Shown here piece after piece: positions 55,321 to 64,000 of a stretch of 64,000 nt of DNA. Made by a program: the position numbers and the translations under genes. The stretch's first letter is position 1. Every line of letters begins with the position of its first letter. This DNA comes from an uncultured euryarchaeote (lineage in GTDB: Archaea > Thermoplasmatota > Poseidoniia > Poseidoniales > Poseidoniaceae), in the NCBI GenBank assembly GCA_937892945.1, contig CALBIL010000039.1, positions 69,272-133,271 on the forward strand, given 5' to 3'. The notes beneath the pieces were generated by a model. The model saw nothing but the letters and a program-made list of their open reading frames with translations. It was not told the origin of the DNA and ran no database searches.

Positions 55321-56949
55321 ATGGTTCACGTTCTTGAAACAGGTCTCGAATTCTTAGAAATAGAAAATCCAAATGGTAAACCTTCCGTAAAAGGTTACAA
55401 TATTATCAACGGTCAAATGAGTTTAGCCAGTGATGGTGCTACCTTTACTTCCATTAATCCAGCGATTCTCAACGATACACTCGGTGAATTCCCTCTCTCA
55501 ACCCGAGACGATGTTCATACTGCTTTGGATGCCGCACATGCTGCTTTCCCTTCTTGGGCAGCTACACCTGCGCCGACCCGTGGACAAATCATCGGTAACA
55601 TGGGCCGTTTGCTCATGGATCACAAAGATGCAATTGTGGCGCTCGAAACACGTGAAATTGGTAAAACTCTGAAAGAATCAGCAGGTTCGGTCCAGGAAGC
55701 AATTGATACCTGTTTGTTTTTCCAATCTGAAGGCCGACGTCTTTACGGACAAACCGTGAACTCAGAATTACCGGATAAAGAATTGTTCACCTACCGCCGT
55801 CCTCTTGGGGTTTGTGGAATTATCAATGCTTGTAACTTCCCAGCCGCTGTGCCTTTTTGGAAAATGATTCCAGCGATTATGTGTGGGAACACATGTGTTT
55901 GGAAGAGTCCTCAAGATGCACCACTCCTCTCCTTTGCTCTGGCTCGTATTATGCACGAAGCAGGATTGCCAGATGGTGTCATCAATTTGGTTCACGGTAA
56001 AGGCAGTGGCGCTGGCCAATTTTTAGTCGATGCTGTCGATGAAGGCCGAGTGAACAAGATTTCCTTCACAGGTTCTACCGAAGTTGGAAAGATGATTGGA
56101 GAAGTTTGCGGAAGGAATTTAGTCTCATGTTCTCTTGAACTCGGTGGTAAGAATCCATTGGTTGTTATGCCAAGCGCAGATCTCGACAACGCAGTAGAAG
56201 GCGCCTATTGGGGTGCTTTTGGAACAGCTGGACAACGATGTACTTCTCTTGGAAATTTGATTCTTCACAAGGATATCTATGACGAGTTCATGACCAAGTT
56301 CATGGCAAAAGTCGAATCGACTACTATTGGAGATTCACTTGCTCACGATGGCGTCTTGTATGGACCAATGTTGTCTGAAAAGTATGCAAAAGATTTCCTC
56401 AAAGGTGTTGAAATGTGTAACGCATCAGGTGCTAAGCAAATCTTTGGACAAGGTCGCATTACCAGTGACAACAAACCCGCAAACTTCCTCGGAACTGCTG
56501 AAGATGGCGTCTTCATGTGGCCTCACGTGTTCACCGAAGTCACCGAAGGCATGGAATGTTTCAATGAAGAGGTCTTTGGCCCAGCAGTGACAATCTGTAA
56601 GGCGAATGATTTCGAACATGCACTTCACCTTGCCAATGCAAGCCCTTACGGTTTGTCTTCAGCAATCTATACCAATGACCGATTGGAAGCCTACCGTTAC
56701 AAAACCGGAATCAAGGCTGGAATGACTGGAATCAATAATTCCACAACCGGAGCAGAAGCACATTTGCCGTTTGGTGGTGTCAAAGGTTCAGGGAACGGGA
56801 CACGGGAATCTGGGATTTGGGTAATCGAGGCGTATTCTTATTGGCATGCAGTCAATGATGAACTCTCTGGGAAACTCCAACTCGCTCAAATGGATGTTGA
56901 AGATGTCGAGATGGCCGAAGCTGATGTTGATTGGACTCAATTGGCTTGA
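55321..56949 (+). CDS. NAD(P)-dependent aldehyde dehydrogenase
   Basis: 542 residues from ATG 55321; TTG 55258 would add 21 residues. It oxidises an aldehyde to an acid. Catalytic Glu273 (LELGGKNP) and Cys307 (GTAGQRCTS) are present, with NACNFPAAVPFWKMIPA, FTGSTEVGK and LPFGGVKGSGNG. The C-terminal GINNSTTGAEAHLPFGG resembles ALDH7/alpha-aminoadipic semialdehyde dehydrogenases, but substrate cannot be fixed. The acidic end after about residue 515 is an extension. Confidence 0.9.
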   Translation: MVHVLETGLEFLEIENPNGKPSVKGYNIINGQMSLASDGATFTSINPAILNDTLGEFPLSTRDDVHTALDAAHAAFPSWAATPAPTRGQIIGNMGRLLMDHKDAIVALETREIGKTLKESAGSVQEAIDTCLFFQSEGRRLYGQTVNSELPDKELFTYRRPLGVCGIINACNFPAAVPFWKMIPAIMCGNTCVWKSPQDAPLLSFALARIMHEAGLPDGVINLVHGKGSGAGQFLVDAVDEGRVNKISFTGSTEVGKMIGEVCGRNLVSCSLELGGKNPLVVMPSADLDNAVEGAYWGAFGTAGQRCTSLGNLILHKDIYDEFMTKFMAKVESTTIGDSLAHDGVLYGPMLSEKYAKDFLKGVEMCNASGAKQIFGQGRITSDNKPANFLGTAEDGVFMWPHVFTEVTEGMECFNEEVFGPAVTICKANDFEHALHLANASPYGLSSAIYTNDRLEAYRYKTGIKAGMTGINNSTTGAEAHLPFGGVKGSGNGTRESGIWVIEAYSYWHAVNDELSGKLQLAQMDVEDVEMAEADVDWTQLA

Positions 56950-57029
56950 AGTCACCTCATTATTGTCTTTGAGAAAAAACCGTAGTTCATATATGAATAG
57001 GCGTGAAAAGTATTCGTTGGGTGAATCAT

Positions 57030-58037
57030 ATGCCGTCTATCTTCCTTCTTAGCGATGAAACTGATTTGAGTTTTGTTGAACATGTGGAACTTGCTTATAC
57101 TGAATGTGAACACATAGCGAGGAGAGCATCTTCCTCGTTTTTCCGATCTTTCAGACACCTTCCGGAGTCAAAAAGAAAATCAGTCAATGCACTCTATGCT
57201 TTTTGCCGCCGAGTCGATGACATTGTCGATGGTGATTGGTTACCAGATGGAGATTTGAGTCATTTGGATTTGTTAACTGAAAAGCATTGTCAAGAATTGC
57301 TTGAAGAAAGAACATTTAACGCCTTATACTCGAAAGAGGAACATTTTATTCGTCTTCGTGCCTTACTTTCATTCCGTGAAAACTTAGATGGTATAGAAGC
57401 AGGTGTGAAAATGACAGACCCGGTATTCATGGCTCTCGCAGATACTCTGGATCGTTATCCAATTGAAATTGTTCATCTTCACGAACTCATCAACGGCATG
57501 GAAGACGACTTGTTCGAAACCACCTACGAACGTTTTGAAGATTTACGCCGCTATTGCTACCGTGTGGCCTCAACAGTTGGTCTTTGTCTCATCGAAATTT
57601 ACGGTTACTCTGATCCAAATACTCGCCGTCATGCCGTTGAAATGGGCATATTTCTTCAACTGGTCAATGTACTCAGAGACATTCAAGAAGATTTGTCCCG
57701 CAATCGCATCTACATTCCCTCTGAAGAACTTGCAAAGTTCGATATCAGCCATTCCGACCTTCACGATTCTTCTCTTGCAGGAACCAAAGCGTGGCAAAAT
57801 TTCATGCGCCACTATATCGATCACATTCATGCACATCGTAAGAATGCGCTCGGACTTTTACCGTTGCTCGATAAAGATGCTCGCCGTTCACCTCGTTTGA
57901 TGTGCATGGCTTACAATGCAATTTTGGATGAAGCAGTACGACGTAATGGTGACGTGTTAAGTCGGCGTTTAACGCTCAATTTTTATCGAAAAATGCAAGT
58001 AGCTTTTTCGACACTTCTTTCACCAAATCTTGACTAA
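57030..58037 (+). CDS. crtB: Phytoene/squalene synthase family prenyltransferase
   Basis: 335 residues from ATG 57030 (GGGTGAATC ahead); GTG 57003 is the alternative. It joins two geranylgeranyl (or farnesyl) diphosphates head to head. Mg-binding motifs: DDIVD with Asp63, Asp64 and Asp67, and NVLRDIQEDLSRNRIYIP near 217. YRVASTVGL also fits. Phytoene synthase is likely, giving the carotenoid from which retinal for rhodopsin is cut in surface-water archaea; squalene synthase remains possible. No other carotenoid gene is in the window. Confidence 0.88.
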   Translation: MPSIFLLSDETDLSFVEHVELAYTECEHIARRASSSFFRSFRHLPESKRKSVNALYAFCRRVDDIVDGDWLPDGDLSHLDLLTEKHCQELLEERTFNALYSKEEHFIRLRALLSFRENLDGIEAGVKMTDPVFMALADTLDRYPIEIVHLHELINGMEDDLFETTYERFEDLRRYCYRVASTVGLCLIEIYGYSDPNTRRHAVEMGIFLQLVNVLRDIQEDLSRNRIYIPSEELAKFDISHSDLHDSSLAGTKAWQNFMRHYIDHIHAHRKNALGLLPLLDKDARRSPRLMCMAYNAILDEAVRRNGDVLSRRLTLNFYRKMQVAFSTLLSPNLD

Positions 58038-58113
58038 TGTCTAATAAAATCATTTTTTTTATAGAACTCATAGGAATCATCAAAAGGGCCGTCTTGCACG
58101 AACATTTGATTCT

Positions 58114-59430
58114 ATGGATTCAGCGAACCTTTCTCTTCAAGCCTTGCTTTTCATTGGAGTTGTTGCGTATTTGGTGTATAGCATCTTCAAAAGAGCAGAA
58201 ACAGAGGGGGAAAAGGAAACCGAAATTCCAATCTACAGCCTCATTGCTAATAAGCGAGAATTGCCGGGGAGAATCAATTCGATTTTTTGCGTATTCGTCG
58301 TCTTTTTTATGCTCATTGTTTCAGCGGATTTGCATTGGGCTTGGAAAGATGCACAATTTGATTTTGCCGAAGAAGAGAGGGAGCAATGCCGTTCAGTTTC
58401 ATCACACCAAGCAAGTGATTGTGAATACAATCTAAATGGAATGTATTTTGATACAGATGGTCCCACAATGTTCGATGGATATTCATCTGACCATCCATTC
58501 ATGGCCGATGGACCTTGGATTTGGATAGGCTTTTTTGCTGTAGCATCTTTGTTATCACTCGGTCTTTTGGGAAGAGGCTATCGACAAATACGTTCGCTTG
58601 AATTACAATTCAATAAAAGAAAAGCCGAAACTGCCCTTATACCAATGCTCGCTCTCGATCCGCAATGCGTTTCAGAAGGTCGAGTTGATTTACCTATGCC
58701 GATTGAACCTCTTTACCCAACCGTTGTAGAACAATTTACATCTCCATTACTCTTGTTTACCTCAGTTTTAGTGACTTTGGGGACACTAGCTGCTGTTGCA
58801 TATGAATTATTTGATGGTGGTTTCAAAGATACGTATAAAATATCCACTGACTTATTTGATTTACCAATTTTTTACGAATATGTCTTAACTGCTCTCTTAG
58901 CGTATTATGCATTCATGGTTGTCTATGTTTGTTACTCCCTCTTTCCATATTTCGATAGACCAATCTTCGATGAATCCGACTCCCTTTTTACATCCCAAAT
59001 GACCGGTGTTGCTTCGGTTGAAAATCAAGACGCAGATGATGAACCAATTATTGAATCAGATGAACCTGCTCGAATGGATGCTGTAATTCAAATCTTAGAG
59101 ATGGAAATGCAACAAGCACGGCAAGAAACTCAACGTCTGAAAGGTGAACTTGTAGAAGCTAACAAAAAAGTGGTGGTCTTGAACACTGAACTGGATGAAA
59201 AGTCTTCAGAACTTGAAGATATGAAAGTGGTGAAAGAGAAAATGGAGTCGGTCTTCGAAGAACAATCGCAAAACGATGGAAAAACACTCACAATGGCTGA
59301 CTCGGTCTTGGTTGGTGATGCACTGTTCGGTTCAACGAAGATAGACCAGCAAATAGTTAACGATCCATTAGCCATCGCTCGAGCAGCCATTGAAGCCTAT
59401 CAGCAAGGAAAGAAAGACGCTGAAAAATGA
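58114..59430 (+). CDS. Membrane protein with C-terminal coiled coil
   Basis: 438 residues. About five membrane helices (ALLFIGVVAYLVYSIF; IFCVFVVFFMLIVSADL; WIGFFAVASLLSLGLLG; LLLFTSVLVTLGTLAAVAY; YVLTALLAYYAFMVVYVCY). A cytoplasmic coiled coil of about 75 residues follows (DAVIQILEMEMQQARQETQ and VVLNTELDEKSSELEDM). The end ARAAIEAYQQGKKDAEK is helical. No family recognised. It sits 76 nt after phytoene synthase and 1 nt from the convergent SDR gene. Confidence 0.55.
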   Translation: MDSANLSLQALLFIGVVAYLVYSIFKRAETEGEKETEIPIYSLIANKRELPGRINSIFCVFVVFFMLIVSADLHWAWKDAQFDFAEEEREQCRSVSSHQASDCEYNLNGMYFDTDGPTMFDGYSSDHPFMADGPWIWIGFFAVASLLSLGLLGRGYRQIRSLELQFNKRKAETALIPMLALDPQCVSEGRVDLPMPIEPLYPTVVEQFTSPLLLFTSVLVTLGTLAAVAYELFDGGFKDTYKISTDLFDLPIFYEYVLTALLAYYAFMVVYVCYSLFPYFDRPIFDESDSLFTSQMTGVASVENQDADDEPIIESDEPARMDAVIQILEMEMQQARQETQRLKGELVEANKKVVVLNTELDEKSSELEDMKVVKEKMESVFEEQSQNDGKTLTMADSVLVGDALFGSTKIDQQIVNDPLAIARAAIEAYQQGKKDAEK

Positions 59431-60804
59431 TTAATTCTTCCACTTACCTAAAGCATCTCGAAGTGCAGGTTCGAGCGTTTGATATTGAAATTCATAGCCA
59501 CTTTCCAAGAGTCGATTTGGTAATACTCTCGCACTATCTGTTGCGAGTGTAACACCCATCTTCCCGAGTAAAAACCAGATGCCGATTGGAGGAACTGGGA
59601 TGAATGAAGGTCTCCACAAGACTTTCCCTAACACTTTGGCGAATGTCTTTTGTCGAAGAGGATTCGGTGAACTGAAATTGTAGATTCCCTCGCATTCCTT
59701 TGTCATCATCACATAATCAATTCCGTAGACTTGGTCATCCATTGCCATCCACGAATACCATTGCTTACCCCACCCGATTGGGCCACCTGCGCCAAGTTGT
59801 GCCGGTAAGAGCATTTTTTGGAGCGCTCCGCCTGTTGCGTCGAGGACAAGACTGGTGCGGCAATGAATGGTGCGAATTCCAGCATCTCGAGCCGGTTGAG
59901 CAGCTTGTTCCCATGCATCACATACATCGGGTAGGAATCCTTCACCACGTTTTGATTCTTCAGTGAGTTCTTCATCTCCACGATTCCCATAGAATCCTAT
60001 GGCACTTGAAACGATGAATACCTCAGGTTTCTTTTCGAGTTGAGCAATTGTCTTGGCAAGCAGTTCAGTACTTTGTGTTCGGCTGTCTTCGAGTAGCTTC
60101 ATTCGTTTTTGTGTCCAACGCTTATCGCCAATTCCGGCTCCACCCAGATGGATTACGGCATCAAAGCCTTCCAAGTCTTTTGGATTAATTTCCCCTTCAC
60201 TCGGCTTCCATTTAATCTGATTTTTACCAGGGTCATTTCGTACCAATCGCCATACTTCATGGCCAGCGGTATCGAAAAAGGCAATCAATTGCCGTCCAAT
60301 GAGTCCAGACGACCCCGCAATGAGGATTCGCTTTCGGTCCATATGTGCAAAATCTTGGTAACGTTTTGTATCCTTTTCCAAACGTATTTGACGTGCCGTA
60401 AACATTCGCTTCAATCGACGTTTTATGCTCCCTCCGCCAAAAATACGGCCAAGAACTCCCATTGGGAGTGTGTATTGGACATTATCTTCTACTCGACATG
60501 CGCCATCTTCTGTTTCGACAAAGGAGTGGACATGATGCCATGTTTTGAACGGTCCACTGATCATTGTATCCTCAAAAGCATGAGGTGGATTATAGCCCGA
60601 ATGTTCAGCAATCCATTTCATTTTAATGGGTCCAAGTGGAATTTGGAATGTTAAACGCGAGCCGTTTTCCAAGGATGAGAGTTCCCCTACTTGTTCGGCC
60701 TTCTCCCAAGGCGGCATCAATCGACGAAAAGCGCCCTTGCGCTCATGCCAGTCAAATGTATCTTCAACATTGGTTACAACTTGTGTCGTGTGTTTATATT
60801 CCAT
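59431..60804 (-). CDS. SRPBCC-SDR fusion, TIGR01777-type epimerase (SDR39U1/YfcH-like)
   Basis: 457 residues. Residues 1-150 form an SRPBCC/START-like domain (FDWHERKGAFRRLMPPWE...HHVHSF). From Met155 an extended short-chain dehydrogenase follows: RILIAGSSGLIGRQL nucleotide loop, DAVIHLGGAGIGDKRW, SSAIGFYGNRGDEEL and a C-terminal DUF1731-like end (LPNRLLESGYEFQYQTLEPAL). The family is often encoded near photolyase and linked to light or DNA-damage responses. GAGGTGA precedes the ATG and the gene begins 9 nt after the photolyase stop. Confidence 0.88.
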   Translation of the reverse strand: MEYKHTTQVVTNVEDTFDWHERKGAFRRLMPPWEKAEQVGELSSLENGSRLTFQIPLGPIKMKWIAEHSGYNPPHAFEDTMISGPFKTWHHVHSFVETEDGACRVEDNVQYTLPMGVLGRIFGGGSIKRRLKRMFTARQIRLEKDTKRYQDFAHMDRKRILIAGSSGLIGRQLIAFFDTAGHEVWRLVRNDPGKNQIKWKPSEGEINPKDLEGFDAVIHLGGAGIGDKRWTQKRMKLLEDSRTQSTELLAKTIAQLEKKPEVFIVSSAIGFYGNRGDEELTEESKRGEGFLPDVCDAWEQAAQPARDAGIRTIHCRTSLVLDATGGALQKMLLPAQLGAGGPIGWGKQWYSWMAMDDQVYGIDYVMMTKECEGIYNFSSPNPLRQKTFAKVLGKVLWRPSFIPVPPIGIWFLLGKMGVTLATDSARVLPNRLLESGYEFQYQTLEPALRDALGKWKN

Positions 60805-60813
60805 TTGTTCACC

Positions 60814-62310
60814 TCAGTAGCGAAACTCTTGCAAGTAGGGTTTGAGATCGAACTTGCGTCGAGTATTGGCAGAAGACATATAGCGAATTTTCCCAAAAAT
60901 TGCTCGCTCCGGGCCCCATGCTCTATCGTGACGTCCAAGAACCCAGAAAATCCCTGTGTAGGAATTGGGGTCACGTCCATCAAGTGCGAAACTGTCATTC
61001 AGTTCAATCATCCATTCAGCGGCAATTTGCGGAGTAGGAGCCCATTCAAGGATTCGCTTACCCCAAAGCATTCTCAAGTAATTATGAATGATACCATCTC
61101 GTATTAATTGGCGTTGGGCAGCATTCCAAATTTCGTCATGCGTATCGGCCTCCTTGATTTGCTCAAAGGTATATTGGATACGTTCATCACTTGCGTGTTC
61201 CATCAAAGTGGTTTGCGCCCAGTTTGGAAGAGATTCATATGTGTCGTGTTTTGGGAGATGATAGGCATTGTTGAATCCAAGTTCCCGCCAAGTGATTATT
61301 TGGTCAAGAAAACCTTCAACCGCTCGGTCGAGATTCCACCATCCCTCACGAGAACCTTTTCGAGGCATTTGAATGGTTTCAGGGTCCCAACTGTTTGATT
61401 GAAGTATTTCCTGAACGATCTCAATGGTTGATATGTGCCCGAAATGAAGCCATGGAGAAAGCCCACTTGTTGCAGGCTTACTCACCGCATTGCGGTCATC
61501 TGCATATCGGTGCAAACGGTTTGATAGAAATTCATGCAACATGCGAACCGCAGTGCTACGACCGCCTCGTGATTGAGATACTGGAGGGATAGAATGGTCA
61601 ATATCGATTGTTGATAACGCTTCACGCCCCGAACTGCCATTCTCTCCAACTCGCCATAACCATTCGAATGGAGTGACTTTGGCATCCCAATCCGGAGATA
61701 ATTGTTCAAATAATTCATCGCTCATCCACAGATCTTTACCCTTTGGAATCGGATTGAATTGAGGCCAAGTGTCCATGCATTCAACAAATCGCAGATGGAC
61801 AAAACGACGGAAACCATGTGCAGTTGGGTACGCACGGTCGGTCCAACTCATCGGAAATACACCATTTGAATCTACAGCCACCATTCGACGATTGGTCGAA
61901 CGGCTCGCATTTTGAACGGCCTTCAAGGGATAGTAGGTTGGGAAATCATCTGTAATGATCATTACAGCCTCTTGAGAGAGGTCGTGGAGTTTTCCTTTAT
62001 GACCGCTTAAAGGGGTTTCAACCCAAGGGATGTAGCGAATGTTATTGTCTTTGAAAATGCGTATGTTTTCGAGCATGCCTTGAACCATGAAGGTGCAAAT
62101 ACGGTCATTTGAGAACTTGTGACTGGTTGAAATTTCTTCTAACACAAGCAAAGGAACATTATGTTGAATTGCCATTTCAGCAGCATATTCTAATGCTGCA
62201 TTATGGTTGAATCGTCGGTTAGCAATCATCCAGTAGAGGATGTATTTTCCTTCAGAATGCAGTGGATTTTCATTGCAGGAGCGAACACGATCGACCATTC
62301 TTGGATTCAT
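60814..62310 (-). CDS. phr: Class II CPD photolyase
   Basis: 498 residues from ATG 62310, which overlaps the Nudix stop as ATGA and has a G-rich ribosome site. It repairs cyclobutane pyrimidine dimers with FADH and light. Class II hallmarks are in the C-terminal half: RRELGFNN-like (WRELGFNNAYH), LRMLWGKRILEW, and GRDPNSYTGIFWVLGRHDRAW followed by FGKIRYMSS. The N-terminal domain (VLYWMIANRRFNHNAALEYA-like) fits the antenna region. UV repair fits a surface-ocean archaeon. Confidence 0.92.
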   Translation of the reverse strand: MNPRMVDRVRSCNENPLHSEGKYILYWMIANRRFNHNAALEYAAEMAIQHNVPLLVLEEISTSHKFSNDRICTFMVQGMLENIRIFKDNNIRYIPWVETPLSGHKGKLHDLSQEAVMIITDDFPTYYPLKAVQNASRSTNRRMVAVDSNGVFPMSWTDRAYPTAHGFRRFVHLRFVECMDTWPQFNPIPKGKDLWMSDELFEQLSPDWDAKVTPFEWLWRVGENGSSGREALSTIDIDHSIPPVSQSRGGRSTAVRMLHEFLSNRLHRYADDRNAVSKPATSGLSPWLHFGHISTIEIVQEILQSNSWDPETIQMPRKGSREGWWNLDRAVEGFLDQIITWRELGFNNAYHLPKHDTYESLPNWAQTTLMEHASDERIQYTFEQIKEADTHDEIWNAAQRQLIRDGIIHNYLRMLWGKRILEWAPTPQIAAEWMIELNDSFALDGRDPNSYTGIFWVLGRHDRAWGPERAIFGKIRYMSSANTRRKFDLKPYLQEFRY

Positions 62311-62798
62311 GCCCTTCCCCCCCAAGATTTTGAAAGCGTGTGCAACATGTAAGGGTGCCCTTGTTGGGGTTGGTAATCGATCGTTTGTAGAGTCTGATTT
62401 GAATTCACAGCAGATGCCGCCATCGAGTGCATTGCATCACTGATCCAATCGAGTTCTTCGAATTCATCTGCGTGAACAAATCGAGTTTCCGATACTTCAT
62501 CACCTGGCAGGGGTATTTGGTCTCCTGGCAACTCGACAAGATAAGCAATAAATATTGCAGGAACTTCTTTTAGAAGTCGTTCACGAATTGCTTGTACTCC
62601 AATGATTTTACCATCGACATTACATTCCTCTGAAAGTTCTCTTAGGGCAGCGTGGCTTGGTAACTCGTCCTGATTGACATACCCTTTTGGAAGCCCCCAG
62701 GAATCCTTGTATCGACCATGAGCTTCTTTGACCAGTAGAATACTACGAGCCTTGCGAACAATTGCCGCAACGCCTACATCACATTCTATGGTGTGCAT
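62307..62798 (-). CDS. Nudix hydrolase
   Basis: 163 residues from ATG 62798, about 26 nt after a TATA box, hence leaderless; the frame continues to 62918 but that part is not transcribed on this model. The Nudix box reads GYVNQDELPSHAALRELSEE plus CNV, matching GX5EX7REUXEE with Asn in place of the last Gly. It cleaves nucleoside diphosphate derivatives; the substrate is unknown. First gene of a Nudix-photolyase-SDR operon. Confidence 0.85.
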   Translation of the reverse strand: MHTIECDVGVAAIVRKARSILLVKEAHGRYKDSWGLPKGYVNQDELPSHAALRELSEECNVDGKIIGVQAIRERLLKEVPAIFIAYLVELPGDQIPLPGDEVSETRFVHADEFEELDWISDAMHSMAASAVNSNQTLQTIDYQPQQGHPYMLHTLSKSWGGRA

Positions 62799-62893
62799 GA
62801 ATCTAGAGCTGGAGATTGGATTTATAAAGAAGTGTTTCTGAAAGTTCAAGGTTTGATACATTGCTTTATATCCGGATTGCCAAATGAACGAAT
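62799..62893. promoter_or_regulatory. Divergent leaderless promoters, Nudix-photolyase operon and ribA
   Basis: 95 nt carry two TATA boxes facing outward. Reverse: TTTATAAA at 62821-62828, about 26 nt before the Nudix ATG at 62798. Forward: TTTATA at 62865-62870, about 27 nt before the ribA ATG at 62894. Neither gene has a ribosome site in its proper place. These distances are those of archaeal leaderless transcripts. The two boxes lie 36 nt apart, so the polymerases or a shared regulator could interfere or coordinate. Confidence 0.7.
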
Positions 62894-63505
62894 ATGAAGC
62901 AGTATCACATCCTTGCACAGAACATTCAATCAGATGCAGTATTGCCTACAGAGCATGGAAATTTCAGAATACGAGTTTTTGTTGATTCTCAAGGCGCAGA
63001 GCATGCCCTCCTGTCTGTTGGACTTGCAGATCTAACCAAGGCCCCGCTTGTGCGTGTACACTCGGAATGCCTTACTGGTGATGCATTTGGTTCTCTTAAG
63101 TGTGATTGTGGACCTCAACTTCAAGCATCGATGGCTCGTATTCAGGAAGAAGGATGTGGAGCGATACTCTACATGCGTCAAGAAGGTAGGGGGATTGGTC
63201 TTGAAGCAAAAATCCGTGCTTATGCACTGCAAGATCGAGGACTCGACACTCTTGATGCCAACCTTGCTCTGAATTTACCTGCTGATGCGAGAGAATATGA
63301 CTTCTGTGCAGTCATGTTGAAGAAGGTCGGAGTTGAACGTGTCCGCCTCATGACCAATAATCCGCTTAAAGTGGAAGGTCTCCGTTCGAATGGAATCGCA
63401 GTCGATGAACGTCTCCCTCACATAACCGGTCGATGCCAAACAAATAACGACTATCTCTCTACGAAAGCAAAGCGTATGGGGCACTTAATCCCAGATCAAG
63501 CATAG
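62894..63505 (+). CDS. ribA: GTP cyclohydrolase II
   Basis: 203 residues, close to stand-alone RibA. It opens GTP to start riboflavin synthesis. The zinc site Cys59, Cys70 and Cys72 (HSECLTGD...KCDCG) is intact, followed by [14 protein letters not shown] and the GTP-binding NNPLKVEGL. There is no fused DHBP synthase domain. Most archaea use GCH III, so a bacterial-type RibA is notable. It is divergent from the photolyase operon, whose enzyme needs FAD. Confidence 0.93.
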   Translation: MKQYHILAQNIQSDAVLPTEHGNFRIRVFVDSQGAEHALLSVGLADLTKAPLVRVHSECLTGDAFGSLKCDCGPQLQASMARIQEEGCGAILYMRQEGRGIGLEAKIRAYALQDRGLDTLDANLALNLPADAREYDFCAVMLKKVGVERVRLMTNNPLKVEGLRSNGIAVDERLPHITGRCQTNNDYLSTKAKRMGHLIPDQA

Positions 63506-63540
63506 TATCAATTTACATGCAATACCATGGAGGAGTAGTT

Positions 63541-64000
63541 ATGGGAAGTCAACTCGTAGGTGAAAAAGCACCAAATTTCACCTTAACATCCTCAACAGAG
63601 GAAACGGTATCATTAGCAGATTACGACGGTAAATGGAAGGTTTTGTTTTTTTACGCAAAAGACGGCTCACCCACCTGCAAACGCGGATGCCTTACATTCA
63701 AAGAACAGTATGATTTGTTCCAATCACTCACACCGCCAGTCGAAATTATTGGTATCAGTCAAGATTCACTCGAAGACCATCGGAGGTTTAAATCCCAACA
63801 CGCCCTTCCTTTCTCACTTTTGAGTGATCCTGAACGTGAAGTTGCTAACGCCTATGGGGTTCAACTTCATCTTGGAATATTCCCTACAAAATCTTCATTC
63901 CTTATCGGGCCAGACCGAACGGTTCACTACTGCTATGATTGGCTGTTTCGTCCACGGCGGCATGTTGCTCGGATTCTTGACGCATTCAGTGCACTTTCAT
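63541..64000 (+). CDS. Peroxiredoxin, Bcp/PrxQ family (truncated by window end)
   Basis: 153 codons are visible from ATG 63541 with GGAGGAG upstream; no stop is reached. It reduces peroxides with thiols. MGSQLVGEKAPNFTL, the FFYAKDGSPTC active-site region and GISQDS, LPFSLLSDP and FPTKSSFLIGPD follow the thioredoxin-fold Prx order. The expected TPGC is SPTC (Cys46). A second Cys50 lies four residues on; in PrxQ enzymes the resolving Cys is normally five residues on. A peroxidase fits the oxidative stress of surface water. Confidence 0.85.
   Translation, partial: MGSQLVGEKAPNFTLTSSTEETVSLADYDGKWKVLFFYAKDGSPTCKRGCLTFKEQYDLFQSLTPPVEIIGISQDSLEDHRRFKSQHALPFSLLSDPEREVANAYGVQLHLGIFPTKSSFLIGPDRTVHYCYDWLFRPRRHVARILDAFSALS

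Noticed and set aside
58037..58435. 132-codon forward frame overlapping the membrane/coiled-coil gene
   Set aside because: It lies in another frame inside a gene with clear membrane helices and has no recognisable feature.

Overview
The window looks like the genome of a planktonic marine euryarchaeon, most probably a Marine Group II archaeon (Candidatus Poseidoniales) or a close Thermoplasmata relative. Archaeal markers include a group II chaperonin, a CDC48/VCP-type AAA ATPase, an aspartate carbamoyltransferase with a PyrI regulatory chain, a TtuA/Ncs6-like thiolase, PRC-barrel and Roadblock proteins, and TATA boxes about 26 nt ahead of leaderless starts. They are mixed with genes of bacterial character: DnaK, ThrRS with a TGS domain, FabI, a type I fatty-acid/polyketide-like synthase and a Prx of the Bcp type. 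Long secreted proteins with one C-terminal membrane anchor and an acidic or Trp-containing tail fit the same group. The assignment rests on gene content, not on a computed phylogeny. Coding density is very high and no rRNA, tRNA, CRISPR array or insertion sequence was found.

Layout. 1-9.8 kb: end of a ThiI-like gene, a giant surface protein, an unknown protein, a TBP-like protein, a TatD-like hydrolase and a second anchored surface protein. 9.8-20.6 kb: the outstanding locus, a structured leader followed by fabI, a 3048-residue KS-AT-KS-ACPx4-KR-DH megasynthase and an Sfp-type phosphopantetheinyl transferase. 20.6-23.4 kb: small membrane proteins and a secreted M28 peptidase. 23.4-27.7 kb: protein quality control (Hsp20-like, DnaK, divergent thermosome subunit). 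27.8-37.3 kb: HMG-CoA synthase, threonine dehydrogenase, CTP synthase, an ATP-NAD kinase-like protein, membrane proteins and ThrRS. 37.3-44.3 kb: two large membrane/helical proteins, pyrBI and a TtuA-like enzyme. 44.3-52.5 kb: a Roadblock/coiled-coil pair and a DUF4350-DUF58-membrane cluster. 52.6-64 kb: PRC-barrel protein, CDC48, aldehyde dehydrogenase, phytoene synthase, a membrane/coiled-coil protein, a Nudix-photolyase-SDR operon divergent from ribA, and a truncated peroxiredoxin.

How the genes work together. The fabI-megasynthase-PPTase operon carries nearly all activities for iterative, fully reducing acyl-chain synthesis: condensation, acyl transfer, ketoreduction, dehydration, enoyl reduction in trans and carrier activation. 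No thioesterase is seen. It resembles a compact, rearranged PUFA synthase. All four carrier domains have Thr where Ser normally receives phosphopantetheine. Isoprenoid metabolism appears separately through HMG-CoA synthase and phytoene synthase. The photolyase operon and ribA share a divergent, apparently leaderless promoter region, which would link flavin supply to light-damage repair.
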